The notes: generated by a model from the letters alone, not told the origin. Positions 15,458 through 24,180 are shown, counted from the stretch's first letter. The stretch is 48,808 nt of DNA from Nitrospirae bacterium MYbinv3 (GCA_002753395.1 PEAB01000017.1:1-48808), one strand, 5' to 3'. Program-made: numbers and translations.

Positions 15458-17176
15458 ATGAAAAAAGAAAAGAGATATTATGAGAGATTAGTTAAAAATT
15501 TCTGTGCTTTAGTTACAGTGATTTTAGTATTTATGGCAGCGTCTCTATGCTGTGCTAAAGAAAGCGGGGCATTTTATAAAAAAGCAGCCTATAATTTTAT
15601 GTTAGGCGCCTTAGCAGAGTCTTCAAGGAACTGGGAGGGCGCTTTAAAATATTATAGGGAAGCAATAAAGGAAGACCCTGAATCACCCTATCTGAAGATG
15701 CAGGTAGTGTTGATCCTCTGGCGACAGGGCATGGTAAACGATGCTATCAAGGCCAATAAAGAGATACTAAAGAAAAATCATGCTTACGTGCCAGCCTTAA
15801 AACTTATGGCTGAGATTTACAACTCTCAAAACGATTTTGATAATGCCATAAAGTCTTATGAGAAGATACTTGAACTCAATGTTGATGATAAAGATGCCTA
15901 CGTATACCTTGGGGCAATGTATCTATCAAAACTTGATTATGAAAATGCTGTCAGGGTCTTCTCTGATCTTATTGCCAAAGACCCTGATAATCCTATGGGC
16001 AATTATTACCTCGGTGTGATAGCTACGGAGAAGGACGATCTCAATACAGGCGAGAAGTACATGCGCAAGATTTTAGAGTCTAACCCTGAGTTTGACTCCG
16101 CCTACGTTGCACTTGGGGTTATTGGGGTAAAAAGGGGCAATAAGGAAGAGGCCTTTAGCAATTTAAAAGAAGCTCTAAGGGTAAATCCGCATAATTTAAA
16201 GGCCCGCGAGATGCTCTCGAAGTACTATCTCCTGGATAAGGACTTTGGAAAGGCTGCACAGGAGCTTCAAGAACTAAGTAAAGAACTGCCAGAAAACCTT
16301 GAAATACATCTAAAGCTTGGGCTACTCCATATAGAAAACGGGAATTACGAAAAAGCCATTGAAGAACTCATGATCGTTAAGACAGCTGGTAACAACATAG
16401 CATCACGCTTTTATCTGTCTATAGCGTATGAGGCCATAAAAAAATATGACCTGGCTATAGAAGAGTTAAAACAGATAGTCAATATGGATCCTAAGAACCT
16501 AAATGCCTTTCTAAGACTTGGCTTTCTTTATGCGGAACAAGAAGACTACAGGATGGCCGCCAAATATTATGAAGAGATCCTGTCCTTTGATGAAAGCAAG
16601 CCTGAGTTCTTTTTATACCCGTCGCTGTCATATTCGCACTTGAAAGAATATGACAAGGCAAAGGAATTCCTACTTAAAGGAATTGGGAAGTATCCTAGTG
16701 ACGAGGATTTGTTTTTTAACCTTGCCGTTATATATGAAAAGGAAGGCAACTTCGATGTGATGGTCAAGTATCTTAGAAAGGTGATAGAGTTAAACCCTAA
16801 TCATGCCGAGGCCCTTAACTATCTTGGGTATAGCTACGTGGACAAAGGGCTCAACCTGGATGAGGCCACTGAATTGATAAAAAAAGCCTTAGAAATAAAA
16901 CCCGAGAGCGGCTATATCACAGACAGTCTGGGATGGGCCTATTTTAAAAAGGGCATGTACTCTGAGGCATTGGTTGAGCTGGAGAAGGCCCTCACTCTGG
17001 TTACAGACGACGCCGTACTGTATGATCACCTCGGTGATGTTTATCATGTCCTTGGCATGGAAGAAAAGGCAGAAGAGGCTTGGAAAAAATCTCTTGAGTA
17101 TGTCAAAGAAGATATTGGTCTTGAAGAAAAGGTTAAAGGCAAGATTGAACAACGTCAACATAAAACCAAAAAGTAA
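15458..17176 (+). CDS. Exported tetratricopeptide-repeat protein
   Basis: A 572-residue TPR protein when started at ATG 15458 (MKKEKRYYERLVKN). This follows a hairpin and gives a normal signal sequence (basic start, then CALVTVILVFMAASLCCA). An upstream TTG frame at 15359 overlaps the hairpin and is unlikely. About 14 TPR units follow (for example NAIKSYEKILELNVDDKDAYVYLGAMYLSKLDYENAVRVF, and ALNYLGYSYVDKGLNLDEATELIKKALEIKPESG). This resembles bacterial outer-membrane or periplasmic scaffold TPR proteins. The stop is 24 bases before ispE, so the two may share a transcript. The substrate or partner is unknown. Confidence 0.85.
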   Translation: MKKEKRYYERLVKNFCALVTVILVFMAASLCCAKESGAFYKKAAYNFMLGALAESSRNWEGALKYYREAIKEDPESPYLKMQVVLILWRQGMVNDAIKANKEILKKNHAYVPALKLMAEIYNSQNDFDNAIKSYEKILELNVDDKDAYVYLGAMYLSKLDYENAVRVFSDLIAKDPDNPMGNYYLGVIATEKDDLNTGEKYMRKILESNPEFDSAYVALGVIGVKRGNKEEAFSNLKEALRVNPHNLKAREMLSKYYLLDKDFGKAAQELQELSKELPENLEIHLKLGLLHIENGNYEKAIEELMIVKTAGNNIASRFYLSIAYEAIKKYDLAIEELKQIVNMDPKNLNAFLRLGFLYAEQEDYRMAAKYYEEILSFDESKPEFFLYPSLSYSHLKEYDKAKEFLLKGIGKYPSDEDLFFNLAVIYEKEGNFDVMVKYLRKVIELNPNHAEALNYLGYSYVDKGLNLDEATELIKKALEIKPESGYITDSLGWAYFKKGMYSEALVELEKALTLVTDDAVLYDHLGDVYHVLGMEEKAEEAWKKSLEYVKEDIGLEEKVKGKIEQRQHKTKK

Positions 17177-17200
17177 GGCGCTCCCTTAAGCCTGCGACGT

Positions 17201-18058
17201 TTGCCTGTGCTGCGCTATCGTGTCCCTGCAAAGATCAATTGGTTTATCTACGTTACCGGTAAGAGGGATGACGGCTATCATAATCTTTTATCCATAATGC
17301 AGACTGTCTCACTGTACGATGAATTGACAATTGAACCCGCAGAGTCACTTGAGCTTGTTACGGACATGAACGTGTCAGTAGCGGATAACCTGGTCTTTAA
17401 GGCCGCTTCGCTCCTGAAGGTTGACACAGGCAGTAATATGGGAGCAAAAATCCATCTGAAAAAGGTAATACCAACAGAGGCAGGACTTGGTGGAGGCTCA
17501 AGCGACGCCGCTTTTACCTTGCTTGGTCTGAATAATCTATGGAACCTGGGGCTTAGCACAGAGGAGTTAACAACGCTAGCCGCACGACTTGGTTCAGACG
17601 TGCCGTTTTTTGTAAGTGGCAACTGCGCCTTTGTCAGCGGCCGCGGCGAGGTTGTTACCCCTCTTAATGTAAACGCAGCCTATGACGTCTTAATAGTCAA
17701 GCCTCCATTTTCGATCTCAACCGCTCAAGCATATAAAAAAATCACTACCTATAGCAGCCCCAACTACTGTACCATCGACTTGATTAAGCATTTCTGTGAT
17801 GCGTTAGACAGCGGCAGCTTTAACGCCCTCTTACCGCTTATGAAAAACGATATACAGGAGGCCATCATGGCCGATTACCCGATGATTGATGAGATACGTT
17901 TGGGCCTCTTACGCAACGGCGCACAGGCAGCTATGTTAAGTGGCAGCGGCTCAGCCGTTTTTGGGATCTTTAAGGATGCCCATAATGCAGAGGACGCATG
18001 TAGGAACCTTGCAAACTCTATACCTAACTGTCAGAGCTTTTTAGTTAAGACGTTATAA
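17201..18058 (+). CDS. ispE: 4-diphosphocytidyl-2-C-methyl-D-erythritol kinase IspE
   Basis: A 285-residue GHMP kinase that phosphorylates CDP-methylerythritol in the non-mevalonate isoprenoid pathway. The sequence shows VPAKINWFIYVTGKRDDGYHNL, the ATP loop PTEAGLGGGSSDAAF (about residues 90-104), LGSDVPFFVSGNCAFVSGRGE and the C-terminal LSGSGSAVFGIF, all diagnostic. Length is normal. The start is TTG 17201; GTG 17207 is a possible alternative. Usually ispE is next to prs or a ribosomal L25 gene; here it follows a TPR gene and is followed by a repeat with a terminator. Confidence 0.95.
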   Translation: MPVLRYRVPAKINWFIYVTGKRDDGYHNLLSIMQTVSLYDELTIEPAESLELVTDMNVSVADNLVFKAASLLKVDTGSNMGAKIHLKKVIPTEAGLGGGSSDAAFTLLGLNNLWNLGLSTEELTTLAARLGSDVPFFVSGNCAFVSGRGEVVTPLNVNAAYDVLIVKPPFSISTAQAYKKITTYSSPNYCTIDLIKHFCDALDSGSFNALLPLMKNDIQEAIMADYPMIDEIRLGLLRNGAQAAMLSGSGSAVFGIFKDAHNAEDACRNLANSIPNCQSFLVKTL

Positions 18059-18060
18059 AA

Positions 18061-18225
18061 TTCTCCTCCCCCGTTAAAAAGGTAGGGCTTTGCCCTCCCT
18101 AACCCCTAATGCTGTTGACTTAAGCATCTATGTAATATTATAGCAACCACGCCTGACATCTACGGGGTCAAGGGGACTGGTCCCCTTGCGTGGGGGTCTG
18201 AGGGGGAGCAGAGCTCCCCCTTCTT
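18061..18225 (+). repeat. Two-stem palindromic repeat, copy 4 (composite)
   Basis: Modules in order: GGTAGGGCTTTGCCCTCCC, TAATGCTGTTGACTTAAG, AGCAACCACGCCTGACAT, stem 1 CAAGGGGACTGGTCCCCTTG, and stem 2 GGGGGAGCAGAGCTCCCCC (18202-18220) followed by TTCTT. Stem 2 again differs from other copies while keeping full pairing. It can terminate ispE transcription. Confidence 0.85.
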
Positions 18226-18244
18226 AAATCGAGGAGGCAATTCG

Positions 18245-18307
18245 ATGGCTTGTTATACTTACGGCAGTAGATGTAAAATATGTAATGACGCAGATGTTAG
18301 CACTTAG
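18245..18307 (+). CDS. Possible 20-codon leader peptide upstream of bioB
   Basis: ATG 18245 follows a strong GAGGAGG by 8 bases, the best ribosome binding site in this region. It opens a 20-residue frame (MACYTYGSRCKICNDADVST) that ends at 18307, 20 bases inside bioB in another frame. BioB itself has no clear site. The arrangement suggests translational coupling or a decayed gene remnant. It may also be chance. Confidence 0.3.
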   Translation: MACYTYGSRCKICNDADVST

Positions 18308-19253
18308 GGATAAGGTATTGGCAGGCAAACGGTTAAACGATACCGAGACATTGGCCCTTGTCAGAGCGGAGGGACCATATGTGTACGAGCTATTTAGCTG
18401 CGCCAATTACATAAGACAGTTTTATAGGAAAGACTGCGTAGACCTCTGTTCAATAATGGGGGTTCTATCTGGAGGCTGCTCAGAGGATTGCGCCTTTTGT
18501 GCACAATCGATAAGCAGTAATGCCGACATAGATAGTTACCCGCTCAAGGACAAGGACGAGGTGCTTATGACAGCCCAGGGAGCTAAAGACAGCGGAGCCA
18601 AACGGTTCTGCCTGGTTACGGGCGGTAGAGCAGTCTCCAAGCGTAGCCTCTCCGACATTGCGGCTATGCTCTCCGACATCAGCGCTATGGGACTCCTGCC
18701 ATGTGCCACACTGGGGCTTGTCGATATAGATGACCTGACCATGCTAAAACAGGCTGGCTTAAACAGATATCATCACAACATAGAGGCCTCTGAGTCGTTC
18801 TTCCCTGCGATATGCACCACTCACACCTTTAAGGATAAGCTCAAAACCATCGAAGCCGTAAAACAGACCGGACTGTCGCTGTGCTCAGGGGGGATTTTTG
18901 GCCTGGGCGAGTCATGGCAAGACAGGATAGACATGGCCAAGGTGATCAGAGACGTCGAGGCCAACTCTGTGCCGATTAACTTCCTTACACCAATAAAAGG
19001 CACAGCGATGGGAGGCCGGAGCACGCTAAACCCCATTGAGGCGCTTAAGATAATCAGCCTTTACAGGTTTATGCTTCCAGAGCGGGAGATCCGCATCTGC
19101 GGGGGAAGAATGCAGACACTAGGGCAGTGCAACTCCTTTATATTCATGGCCGGAGCTGACGGTCTCTTGATAGGCAACTACCTGACAACTCGCGGCAGAG
19201 CACCGTCTGAGGATCTCGAGCTGATCAAGATCGTCGGGCTTAGACCCTGTTAA
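18285..19253 (+). CDS. bioB: Biotin synthase BioB
   Basis: A 322-residue radical SAM enzyme that inserts sulfur into dethiobiotin. The cluster motif is C65-xxx-C69-xx-C72 (GCSEDCAFCAQS). Other family marks are GLVDIDDLTMLKQAGLNRYHHNIEAS, SGGIFGLGESWQDR, PINFLTPIKGT and ICGGRMQTL; the conserved arginine that binds the second cluster is in the RICGGR segment. Two ATG codons (18285, 18294) could start it, both without a good ribosome binding site. The bioW gene begins 5 bases after its stop. No BirA operator is seen upstream. Confidence 0.95.
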   Translation: MTQMLALRDKVLAGKRLNDTETLALVRAEGPYVYELFSCANYIRQFYRKDCVDLCSIMGVLSGGCSEDCAFCAQSISSNADIDSYPLKDKDEVLMTAQGAKDSGAKRFCLVTGGRAVSKRSLSDIAAMLSDISAMGLLPCATLGLVDIDDLTMLKQAGLNRYHHNIEASESFFPAICTTHTFKDKLKTIEAVKQTGLSLCSGGIFGLGESWQDRIDMAKVIRDVEANSVPINFLTPIKGTAMGGRSTLNPIEALKIISLYRFMLPEREIRICGGRMQTLGQCNSFIFMAGADGLLIGNYLTTRGRAPSEDLELIKIVGLRPC

Positions 19254-19257
19254 AGCC

Positions 19258-20088
19258 GTGCTGTACAGTGTAAGGATGAGGGCGCAAAAGAAACAAACCC
19301 ACGTATCTGGGGCTGAGGACATCTGCGCCGAAGATGTCGTCCATAAAGAAGCGGCCGACCTTGTACTACGCGCCCTGCAACACTCAAGGGGCAAACCAGA
19401 TAACATCACGATCAACGTAGAATGTTTAGACATACCTCTACGCATGATACGTTCACTGCCCGTTGTTACCTGTCAGATAGAGGATGAAGAGGAGGCACAA
19501 AGGGCGCTCCAGCGGCTCTTGCTAAGTCTTGGGATTGAAGATACTGTTATCACAATGGCTCTTGGATTAATATATGGAGACAACCGGTTGACAGGAGCTG
19601 CCCTCTTTGACTCACAGACGGGGCAGAGGCTTGAACCTGTTCCCTCGAATGGGATACGGGTTTCAAGGCTCGGTATAACCCAACAGGCAAGAGACCTGCT
19701 CACTCAGCAGCTGGAAACGACCGTGGGACAGACGGGCTCGGTGCATAGGGTGATTGAGGCTGTCGTCCTTGCCTCAAAGGTTGCCTCTGCAAGGATAGAT
19801 TCGGTCAGCGCAGTCATAGCCGAGCTGTGTGTCTCAGACAATCCTGACTACACAACTGGTTACGTTGCCTCTGAGAGATTCGGATATGTGCGCATCACCC
19901 ATATTAAGCACAGTGGGGATTATGCCGGAGGCAGGGTGTTTTTCTTAAAACCAGACCTATCTTTAAATGATACGTTATTAAGCGATTTTATCCATTATAT
20001 AGAGAGAGTGCCGGTAATTATAGACACTATCTCACCAATTCGAGGTATAAGGACAATAGATGAGATCATCGGCGCTACTAATAGTTAA
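19258..20088 (+). CDS. bioW: 6-carboxyhexanoate-CoA ligase BioW
   Basis: A 276-residue pimeloyl-CoA synthetase that activates pimelate with ATP and CoA at the start of biotin synthesis. It matches BioW closely: LYSVRMRAQKK, HVSGAEDI, ALQHSRGKPDNITINVE, LGLIYGDNRLTGAALFDSQTGQR, GIRVSRLGIT, SVSAVIAELCVSDNPDYTTGYVASERFGYVRITHIKHSG and GGRVFFLK. Start is GTG. It is coupled to bioB. No bioF, bioA or bioD is in the window. The end overlaps the lipid kinase start by 29 bases. Confidence 0.93.
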   Translation: MLYSVRMRAQKKQTHVSGAEDICAEDVVHKEAADLVLRALQHSRGKPDNITINVECLDIPLRMIRSLPVVTCQIEDEEEAQRALQRLLLSLGIEDTVITMALGLIYGDNRLTGAALFDSQTGQRLEPVPSNGIRVSRLGITQQARDLLTQQLETTVGQTGSVHRVIEAVVLASKVASARIDSVSAVIAELCVSDNPDYTTGYVASERFGYVRITHIKHSGDYAGGRVFFLKPDLSLNDTLLSDFIHYIERVPVIIDTISPIRGIRTIDEIIGATNS

Positions 20089-20947
20089 TCCAATATCAAC
20101 AAAATATAAGGAATCAAAGATAGATGCGGCCAGGGCAATGCTCAAGGCCGCAGGCTACAGTGTAGACCTCTATCTGACACAAGAGAAAGGACATGCTGAG
20201 AGCCGGGCCAAACAGGCCGTTTCAGAGCCTTACTCGCTGGTGTTTGCCGGCGGCGGGGATGGGACGGTCAACGAGGTTGCAAACGGTCTGGCCTTTTCAA
20301 ACTCTGTTATGGGTATCTTGCCACTTGGGGGCAGCAACGTCTTTTCAAGGGAGATTGGCTCCAAGGGAATGGTACATAGGGCTGTTGCATCGGCTATTGC
20401 AGGTCGACCTCACCGTGTGTCCCTTGGACGCATACGTGCGCCCTGGGGTAGCCGATACTTTACAACGATGTCGGGCATAGGGTTTGACGCCCTTACGGTG
20501 TACAATGTCGATAAGGCCTTAAAAAAGGTGATCGGTGTTCCAGCCTACGTAGTTAGCGGGATAAGATGCCTACTAAGCTACAAGACTGAGGCGATCACCC
20601 TGCGGGTTGACGGACGGGACATCAGCGGGTACTCAGCCATTATTAGTAATGCTACACGTTACGGCGGTGATTTTCGTATCGCCCCACAGGCCGGCATCAA
20701 CATGGCTGACCTCTATGTGCACGTCTTTCAGGGATGGGGCAGAGGCGCTCTGTTAAAACACACAGCAGGCATATTGGGCGGGCTGCAGCTTGATAAACTA
20801 AGCGGGGTTTTGGGGTTAAGATGCAGCAGTATCAGCATTACAGCCGAGAGCCACATACAGATGGATGGCGATTACTTCGGTAAATGCAGCACAAACGATC
20901 CCGTGGAGATAGACGTATGCAAAGATGCCTTGATGCTCGTATATTAG
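20060..20947 (+). CDS. Diacylglycerol kinase-like lipid kinase (YegS/DgkB family)
   Basis: A 295-residue DAGK-family protein with LLIVNPIS at the start, the nucleotide-binding VFAGGGDGTVNEVANGL (about 60-76), ILPLGGSNVFSREIG and GIGFDALTVYNV. The normal motif reads PLGTxNDFAR; here GSNVF is a known variant. Members phosphorylate diacylglycerol, sphingoid bases or other lipids; the substrate is not readable. It overlaps bioW at its start and the GT2 gene at its end. It probably belongs to a lipid or envelope-glycan set with the next two genes. Confidence 0.85.
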   Translation: MRSSALLIVNPISTKYKESKIDAARAMLKAAGYSVDLYLTQEKGHAESRAKQAVSEPYSLVFAGGGDGTVNEVANGLAFSNSVMGILPLGGSNVFSREIGSKGMVHRAVASAIAGRPHRVSLGRIRAPWGSRYFTTMSGIGFDALTVYNVDKALKKVIGVPAYVVSGIRCLLSYKTEAITLRVDGRDISGYSAIISNATRYGGDFRIAPQAGINMADLYVHVFQGWGRGALLKHTAGILGGLQLDKLSGVLGLRCSSISITAESHIQMDGDYFGKCSTNDPVEIDVCKDALMLVY

Positions 20948-21630
20948 TAGTGCTTCCCGCCTACAATGAAGAAAACAACATCGGCGGTGTCATAGACAAG
21001 ATACGTACACACAACGTAGTCAACGATATCCTCGTAGTGGACGACGGCTCAACAGATGAAACTGAGTTAGTAGCCACAAACAAGGGTGTTGAGGTCATCA
21101 AGCACACCATCAACCTAGGCTACGGCGGGGCCCTTCAGACGGGTTTTCGCTTTGCACTAGAAAAGGGGTACGATTATGTCGTAACCTTAGATTCAGACGG
21201 TCAACATGACCCTCAATACATTTGTAATCTCTTTGACGCGATGCAGGAGACAACCGCTAACGTGGTCATAGGCTGCCGTATAATAGACCAAAACTATAGG
21301 ATGGGCTTTGCCAGACGCATAGGGTCGTTTATCTTTTCCTTCATTACGATGCTGTATACAGGTAAGAGGTTTACTGACCCAACGAGCGGCTTTCAGCTTA
21401 TTGATAAAAAAGCCTTTAAGTATTTATCAAAGGGTGACAACTATCCGTTGGACTACCCAGATGCCAATATTATTATACTCTTACACAAGAACAGTTTCAC
21501 GGTAGTTGAGACCCCTGTGCGTATGTACGAACGACGCAGCGGCAAGTCCATGCACAGCGGCTTAAAGCCGGTCATTTACGTCTTGCGGATGCTTCTGTCC
21601 ATTGCTATGGTGATTCTCAGGAGGGACTGA
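20917..21630 (+). CDS. Glycosyltransferase family 2, dolichyl-phosphate type
   Basis: A 237-residue GT2 enzyme when started at ATG 20917, which has GGAGAT upstream; an ATG at 20884 is open but lacks a site. Motifs: RILVVLPAYNEENNIGGVIDKI, ILVVDDGSTDET, YDYVVTLDSDGQHDPQYI (the DxD metal site), and DPTSGFQLIDKKAF. No membrane helix is obvious apart from a hydrophobic C-terminal VLRMLLSIAMVILRR. The family makes polyprenyl-phosphate sugars for wall or envelope glycans. It sits next to a DUF2304 membrane protein, its usual partner. Confidence 0.9.
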   Translation: MQRCLDARILVVLPAYNEENNIGGVIDKIRTHNVVNDILVVDDGSTDETELVATNKGVEVIKHTINLGYGGALQTGFRFALEKGYDYVVTLDSDGQHDPQYICNLFDAMQETTANVVIGCRIIDQNYRMGFARRIGSFIFSFITMLYTGKRFTDPTSGFQLIDKKAFKYLSKGDNYPLDYPDANIIILLHKNSFTVVETPVRMYERRSGKSMHSGLKPVIYVLRMLLSIAMVILRRD

Positions 21631-21632
21631 AG

Positions 21633-22019
21633 ATGTCGATAGGGGCAAGGGTCTTTATAATATGTTTGGGTATCTTTATCTTTGGATTTGTGTTCGAGCT
21701 TGTCAGACGCAAGAGCTTTAGAGAGGATCTATCGATCTTGTGGTTTGTTGTAGCCTTCTTCATCGTCATCGGCGCTTTTGCCGATTTTTTGATCAACCCG
21801 TTGGCAAAGCTCCTTGGTATAGGTTATCCGCCTATTATGATCTTGGTGCTTTTGTTTGTCCTGTTGATATTAGCCCTTTTGTACTTTTCAGTTGTCATCT
21901 CAGACCTAAAGAGCAGGCTCAAGGAGTTGACGCAAAAGACCGCCTTTTTAGAGCACGAATTGAGGTCTTTAAGAAAGGTTAACGCTGCCCAACCTCAGCC
22001 CCCTCTGCAAGGGGACTAG
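21633..22019 (+). CDS. DUF2304 membrane protein
   Basis: A 128-residue protein with three TM helices (about residues 6-24, 36-55 and 67-90) and a coiled C-terminal tail LKSRLKELTQKTAFLEHELRSLRKVN. DUF2304 proteins regularly accompany GT2 polyprenyl-glycosyltransferases, probably as membrane anchors. The last residues (QPQPPLQGD) and the TAG stop are encoded by a copy of the dispersed repeat, so the original C-terminus may have been shorter or different. Start overlaps closely with the GT2 stop (2-base gap). Confidence 0.85.
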   Translation: MSIGARVFIICLGIFIFGFVFELVRRKSFREDLSILWFVVAFFIVIGAFADFLINPLAKLLGIGYPPIMILVLLFVLLILALLYFSVVISDLKSRLKELTQKTAFLEHELRSLRKVNAAQPQPPLQGD

Positions 22020-22145
22020 TCCAATAGCAACCACACCCTGACATTTAAGGGGTCAAGGGGACTGGTCCCCTTGTGGGTGGGTCTAAGGGAGGGCAAAGCC
22101 CTCCTTTTTTTCATCTTAACAGCCTTCAGTCAACAGCATTAACTT
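21993..22145. repeat. Two-stem palindromic repeat, copy 5, overlapping two genes
   Basis: Begins CCTCAGCCCCCTCTGCAAGGGGACTAGTCC inside the DUF2304 gene. It continues with AGCAACCACACCCTGACATT, stem 1 CAAGGGGACTGGTCCCCTTG, stem 2 with T7, and GTCAACAGCATTAACTT inside the end of the DUF3187 gene. It spans the whole gap between these two convergent genes. Confidence 0.85.
22088..22111 (+). terminator. Intrinsic terminator from repeat copy 5
   Basis: GGAGGGC and GCCCTCC pair around AAA and are followed by seven T residues. It would terminate the bioB-to-DUF2304 transcript. Confidence 0.8.
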
Positions 22146-23127
22146 GAGTGGGGGCTGAGGGCATCGCTTTTTTGTATGAAAGGTTGAAGAAGAAGTCTGA
22201 CGCCCCTGACGTGCTTGGGTCTTCAACGAACGAAAGCTCTGCGTAATCCTTATTGAGCCTGTATCTTGCCCCTATTGCAAGCACCACGGCAGGTCTGTCT
22301 ATTTGTTGGATATGGGTTTTGGGGTAGGCAGAGCCTTGGGCAGTGAGCTGTCCGATGAGTGAGATTTGTTTTGATATCTCATACTCTAAGGCTGCACCAG
22401 CGTAGAGATAGTTTCTGAGCTTAATCGTCTCATATCCTCGGTAGTTGCCTGGAAAGACAACACCTGCAATTGCGTAGGTCTGAAGGCTGTTACTAAGGCT
22501 TTTGCTTATCATAAGGCCGCCGCCTGCATCAAGGCTGCCGTTACCGATGCCCGTTTTTGGGCTGCTGCCAGTTGGAAGCTCTACCTCAAACACTATACTA
22601 ATGAGCGGGTCTGAGGTCAGGAGCGCCTTCTTTATGCCAAGCCTGATGTCGCCTAACCCAAACCGTCCGTCTTTGCCTTCTATCAGCACCTTGCCATTTT
22701 CCTTGAGGTTAAAAAGAAACGAGTTAACCGGTCTGTTCCTTCTACCGTAGTCGTCAAAGCCAAAAGTATCGTGATACTTGTTAATAAAGCCATCCATAAA
22801 GCCTGCGTTAAAACCGACAATGGGGAGTTCTGCCGTTATCTCTATAGTATCGTATATGATCCTTCTCAGTCCAAGACGCAGCTCAGTACTTTCCAGGTCA
22901 AGGCCGACAGAGTAGTCCCTTGACTGTCTTACCATGTGAATGGAACTATAGGCGAGGTTCACCGTCATGCAATCCTGCACCTGTGGCGATTCAAACCGCG
23001 GCGACAGGATATTTAAGGTCAGCGGGAACTGATTTTTTACTTGCAGGGGACTATCGAATGCTGAAACACTCAAAGGTATCATAAGGGTAAGGAGAAGGGA
23101 TGTTAATATAGTAGCATTTACCGCCAC
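22126..23127 (-). CDS. DUF3187 outer-membrane beta-barrel protein
   Basis: A 333-residue secreted protein. The signal peptide is MAVNATILTSLLLTLMIPLSVSA with cleavage near SAFD. The mature part is beta-rich with alternating hydrophobic strands. The FPLTLNILSP region, FGLGDIRLGIKKAL and the DFFFNLSYKKA end fit DUF3187, a predicted outer-membrane barrel of unknown cargo. The start is GTG and overlaps the acyltransferase stop by 10 bases, so the two are one operon. The last codons (VNAVD and stop) coincide with the CAACAGCATTA repeat module, so the true ancestral end may have been altered. Confidence 0.75.
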   Translation of the reverse strand: MAVNATILTSLLLTLMIPLSVSAFDSPLQVKNQFPLTLNILSPRFESPQVQDCMTVNLAYSSIHMVRQSRDYSVGLDLESTELRLGLRRIIYDTIEITAELPIVGFNAGFMDGFINKYHDTFGFDDYGRRNRPVNSFLFNLKENGKVLIEGKDGRFGLGDIRLGIKKALLTSDPLISIVFEVELPTGSSPKTGIGNGSLDAGGGLMISKSLSNSLQTYAIAGVVFPGNYRGYETIKLRNYLYAGAALEYEISKQISLIGQLTAQGSAYPKTHIQQIDRPAVVLAIGARYRLNKDYAELSFVEDPSTSGASDFFFNLSYKKAMPSAPTQVNAVD

Positions 23128-23891
23128 TGTTTTAGCTTCTCGGTGATGAAGTTGACAATCCAGAGATGCTCGTCAATCCCTCTGCCCTTGATAAACATCG
23201 GTTGTCCGAAGGCAAAGTAGACGGTTTTGGCGGGGTCTATAATGCCAAAATCCTTAATGAGCTTACCGCTGCCCCAGGCGTCCGTCTTAAGTGCAACGGG
23301 GATAACCGGTACGTTGGCCTGTACAGCTAGCTTAATCCCGATAGAGTTGAACGTCTTGCGGTCAAACTCTATACTCCTGCTGCTTTGAGGGAAGATAAAT
23401 AGAGATCTGCCCGCTGCTAAAATCTCGCTTCCCTTAGTTAAAACCGTGGCCAGGTCTTCGCGGGCGTTTTTACGGCCAACGACAATAGGCCTCATCGACA
23501 TCAACAGATGGCTAAAGACTGGATACGTTGCAAGCTCCTCCTTTATAACAAATGTGATGTCCTTGTAGTTTCCCATAATGGCCGGCATGGCAAGCGTCTC
23601 TAGTACGCTCATGTGGTTGCCTATAAACACACACGGACCATTCAGACCGCTGACGTTATCCAATCCCGATATGTCAAACCTGACTCCTACAGCTTCAAGG
23701 CTCGTAAAGACGCGGCGGCTACTCATACACACCCCAGGATGCCCGTAAAACCTTGCATATTTGGCTAAAAAGCTGCCGTGAGAAACAATGGCCGCTAACT
23801 TCGGATAAAAAACCAACGCTGCGAGATCCTTGGAGAAGCTCACTCCAGGTTTAGTTCTATAGCAACCGTCTTGTAACGGCAATGCCTTCAT
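23118..23891 (-). CDS. PlsC-like lysophospholipid acyltransferase
   Basis: A 257-residue protein of the 1-acylglycerol-3-phosphate acyltransferase family. The catalytic block reads GNHMSVLET: H93 with E98 where most members have H-x4-D. The second block is FPQSSRS (167-173) where FPEGTRS is usual. The segments NVPVIPVAL and GQPMFIKG also match. The two motif changes make the acceptor uncertain; it may acylate something other than lysophosphatidate. An amphipathic or weakly hydrophobic N-terminal region (about 20-45) could attach it to the membrane. It is co-transcribed with the DUF3187 gene. Confidence 0.8.
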   Translation of the reverse strand: MKALPLQDGCYRTKPGVSFSKDLAALVFYPKLAAIVSHGSFLAKYARFYGHPGVCMSSRRVFTSLEAVGVRFDISGLDNVSGLNGPCVFIGNHMSVLETLAMPAIMGNYKDITFVIKEELATYPVFSHLLMSMRPIVVGRKNAREDLATVLTKGSEILAAGRSLFIFPQSSRSIEFDRKTFNSIGIKLAVQANVPVIPVALKTDAWGSGKLIKDFGIIDPAKTVYFAFGQPMFIKGRGIDEHLWIVNFITEKLKQWR

Positions 23892-23969
23892 CTTATGATA
23901 GTATAATAGATTTTCAAGAAAAATTCATCCTGACAGTAAAATTTTTTGTATCTTAGATTTATATTTCAT

Positions 23970-24092
23970 GGTAATTATGCTTTTACGCTTTCTGGATTCC
24001 TGTTTGCCCCTGTTTAAGCCAGGGGCAGGCTGTGGAATGATATATTTGGGAAACTGCCATTACTGTCATTCCCACGAAATTGAGAATCCATC
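23970..24092. repeat. Dispersed inverted repeat family 2, copy 2
   Basis: TTTTACGCTTTCTGGATTCC at the left, an internal GCCCCTG/CAGGGGC hairpin, and CTGTCATTCCCACGAAATTGAGAATCC at the right. The outer words match copy 1 at 805-910. Confidence 0.65.
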
Positions 24093-24175
24093 CCTTCCAC
24101 AAGGGGACCAGTCCCCTTGACCCCATTAAAGCATGTTTTTGTTCCCATAAGCTTCTTATGCGCCCACAAAATTTC
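24091..24175 (-). repeat. Two-stem palindromic repeat, copy 6
   Basis: CAAGGGGACCAGTCCCCTTGACCCCATTAA in reverse orientation, then a linker and TTCTTATGCGCCCAC. Stem 2 is absent, so this is a partial copy. Confidence 0.75.
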
Positions 24176-24180
24176 CCCTA

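Noticed and set aside
18061-18300. Biotin operator (BirA box) before bioB
   Set aside because: No inverted TTGTAAAC/GTTTACAA-like sequence is present in the bioB upstream region.
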